A stretch of DNA of 64,000 nt from Pedobacter sp. R20-19 (GTDB taxonomy: Bacteria > Bacteroidota > Bacteroidia > Sphingobacteriales > Sphingobacteriaceae). The notes under the pieces are model-generated. The model was not told where the DNA came from. It did not search any database and saw only the letters and a list, made by a program, of their open reading frames with translations. This document shows, piece by piece, positions 62,637-64,000 of this stretch. Position 1 is the first letter of the stretch; each line of letters opens with the position of its first letter. The position numbers and the translations under genes are program-made. The stretch spans positions 338,840-402,839 of the forward strand of contig NZ_JCKI01000004.1 of the NCBI RefSeq assembly GCF_000708265.2. Direction: 5' to 3'.

Positions 62637-63437
62637 ATGATTATTTACAAGACAAACGAGGAAGTAGAGTTGATGAAAATCAGTGCACAATTGGTGAGTA
62701 ATACCTTAGCTGAGGTAGCTAAAGTATTGAAGCCTGGAATGACTACACTTGAAATCGATCATCTCGCAAATACTTTTATTCTTGATCATGGGGCAGTGCC
62801 TTCATTTTATAATTACAATGGTTTTCCATTTCATATTATTACTTCTGTGAATGATGTGGTGGTTCATGGTTTTCCAACCAATCAGGAATTAAGAGATGGT
62901 GATATTATCTCCGTTGATGTTGGTACAATAAAAAATGGTTTTCATGGTGATCATGCCTATACATTTATAATAGGGGAAGTTTCTGCTGAGATACTAAAAC
63001 TAGTAAAAACGACCAAAGAGTCACTATTTCTGGGTATTGAGCAGGCCGTTGCTGGTAAGAGAATGGGCGATATTGGTTATGCCATTCAATCACACAATGA
63101 AAAGCAAGGATATGGTGTAGTTCGCGATTTAGTTGGTCATGGCCTTGGTAAAGATATGCATGAAGATCCTCAGGTACCTAACTATGGCCGAAAAGGATCG
63201 GGGTCATTATTAAAAGAAAATCTGGTTTTAGCCATAGAGCCTATGATTAACTTAGGCAAAAAAGAAGTTTTTATTGATGAAGATGGCTGGACAATTAGAA
63301 CCGCTGATGGTAAGCCATCAGTACATTTCGAACATGATGTTTGTGTAAAGAAAGGTCAGGCTTTAATCTTATCCGATTATGCCCCTATTGAAAAGGCAGA
63401 AAAAGAAAATGCTAATCTTAATACTTCATATTATTAG
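62637..63437 (+). CDS. map: Type I methionine aminopeptidase
   Basis: 266 residues from the ATG at 62637; the frame runs 13 codons upstream but the -7 box would then lie inside the gene. Metal ligands of the pita-bread fold are visible: SVDVGT (Asp), HGDHAYTF (Asp), GHGLGKDMHEDP (His), AIEPMI (Glu) and VHFEHDVCV (Glu). It removes N-terminal Met from new proteins. It lacks an N-terminal zinc-finger extension. Confidence 0.96.
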   Translation: MIIYKTNEEVELMKISAQLVSNTLAEVAKVLKPGMTTLEIDHLANTFILDHGAVPSFYNYNGFPFHIITSVNDVVVHGFPTNQELRDGDIISVDVGTIKNGFHGDHAYTFIIGEVSAEILKLVKTTKESLFLGIEQAVAGKRMGDIGYAIQSHNEKQGYGVVRDLVGHGLGKDMHEDPQVPNYGRKGSGSLLKENLVLAIEPMINLGKKEVFIDEDGWTIRTADGKPSVHFEHDVCVKKGQALILSDYAPIEKAEKENANLNTSYY

Positions 63438-63443
63438 GATAAG

Positions 63444-63480
63444 AAAAGTAGAAATGAGTTGATCATTTCTACTTTTTTTC
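63444..63480 (+). terminator. Intrinsic terminator of map
   Basis: A perfect 14-bp stem (AAAAGTAGAAATGA at 63444-63457 against 63463-63476) with a GTTGA loop and a run of T. Confidence 0.85.
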
Positions 63481-63489
63481 ATTAGATAA

Positions 63490-63950
63490 ATCTAACCAAT
63501 CCTTAGTTGCTGTAATCTTGAGATCTCCAGGCATTGGAATCCTGTCCATTAATAACTGATATCCAGTATTTAGCTATTCTTCGATTCTTTTCGGGAAAGC
63601 TATGTCCTTTATAGATGCTTCGATGGAGATTGCTTCAGCAAATGAAGAATCTGCTTCGCAAAGACGATCTTTCGTATAGGTACACTAACCAAACCGTCAT
63701 GCTGATCCGATAGTTATCGGATTTAGTTCAGCACCTATTTTCATCAGATCCTGAATCAAGTTGAGGAAGACGATCGACGGGTATCGATGAATACATCTAC
63801 TCCGTTGCTGTCATGCTGAGGCACGAAGCATTTCCAGATGATGGAAACCTGTCCGTTAATGGCGTATGCCGAAAAGCTTGTACGCCATGCTATTCGCTTT
63901 GGTCTTTAAGCTTTTACCTTTCCACTTTGATCTTTCAGCTTTTTTATTAT
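63490..63950. repeat. Gene-free tail of degenerate dispersed repeats
   Basis: Noncoding mosaic with phrases such as GTCATGCTGA (twice, near 63697 and 63810), GGATTTAGTTCAGCACC, CAAGTTGAGGAAGACGATC and GAATCTGCTTCGCAAAGACG. These resemble one another and the stretch at 18425, as in decayed dispersed intergenic elements. No plausible gene is present. Confidence 0.5.
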
Positions 63951-63960
63951 AAACGCAGAA

Positions 63961-63985
63961 ACCCCTGCAGTTGTTACTGCAAGGG
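63961..63985 (-). terminator. Hairpin, possible terminator of a gene beyond the window
   Basis: ACCCCTGCAG and CTGCAAGGGT form a 10-bp stem with one wobble pair. On the minus strand it is followed by TTTCTGCGTTTAT, a weak T tract. Confidence 0.4.
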
Positions 63986-64000
63986 TCCTGGTTAAACGCC

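Noticed and set aside
63813..63995. A 60-codon frame in the terminal repeat region.
   Set aside because: It lies in degenerate repeats, has odd composition and crosses a hairpin; no sign of a real gene.
1..64000. CRISPR arrays, prophages, insertion sequences, restriction or toxin systems.
   Set aside because: I found no regularly spaced repeats, transposase, phage structural genes or recognisable defence genes.

Overview
The window reads as chromosomal DNA of a Bacteroidota bacterium of the Sphingobacteriaceae, most like Pedobacter. The evidence is the low G+C content, the near absence of Shine-Dalgarno sequences, the TAnnTTTG promoter boxes, a fused ccoNO gene, and Bacteroidota families such as the DUF4374/PepSY/TonB-receptor trio. 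Genus and species are inferred. I saw no tRNA, rRNA, CRISPR array, prophage or insertion sequence.

Layout. 1-10 kb: the tail of a MATE transporter, lepA, folD, glgX, a secreted serine hydrolase, a VOC protein, an aldo/keto reductase and a CoiA-like nuclease. 10-18 kb: a Pif1-like helicase, small hypothetical genes, a DUF4142 protein, an orphan response regulator, a potassium channel, an SDR and a DUF481 protein. 18-23.7 kb: an iron/siderophore-type operon (TonB receptor, DUF4374 lipoprotein, PepSY membrane protein). 23.8-38.5 kb: a large microaerobic block with ccoS, ccoNO, ccoQ, ccoP, ccoG, ccoH and a TauE/SafE protein; a D-lactate-dehydrogenase-like domain protein, hemN and the copper ATPase ccoI; and a 592-residue unknown protein with a FixL-like kinase and a receiver-Crp fusion regulator. 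38.5-45 kb: small genes, DUF421, a luciferase-like oxidoreductase, pta and ackA. 45-53 kb: an ergothioneine locus (egtD, egtB, a fused permease/binding protein, an ATPase, a flavoprotein disulfide reductase, and a convergent EgtE-like PLP enzyme). 53-64 kb: SelW-like protein, esterase, DoxX, FUSC, a second orphan response regulator, hydrolases, a Crp/Fnr regulator, a PA2169-type protein, a cold-shock protein, map, and a gene-free tail of degenerate repeats.

The strongest new observation is a regulatory module in the microaerobic block. Three transcription units (ccoNO; the LDH-like/hemN/ccoI operon; the 592-residue gene/kinase/regulator operon) each carry a Crp/Fnr-type palindrome close to AAAAGTGA-N6-TCACTTTT. 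In all three the palindrome centre lies exactly 58.5 bp from the downstream edge of a TAnnTTTG box, and no -33 TTG box is present. The cluster encodes a histidine kinase whose PAS domain keeps FixL haem and oxygen-site residues. It also encodes a regulator that joins a receiver domain to an Fnr-like DNA-binding domain. This looks like the rhizobial FixL-FixJ-FixK cascade reduced to two proteins and controlling its own operon.

The second notable system is the ergothioneine locus, where synthesis genes share a tight operon with a transporter of EgtUV architecture and a disulfide reductase of unknown substrate. Other signals are several apparently leaderless promoters (TTTG three or four nucleotides before ATG), cloverleaf-like intergenic repeats, and a palindrome overlapping the promoter of the TonB-receptor operon.
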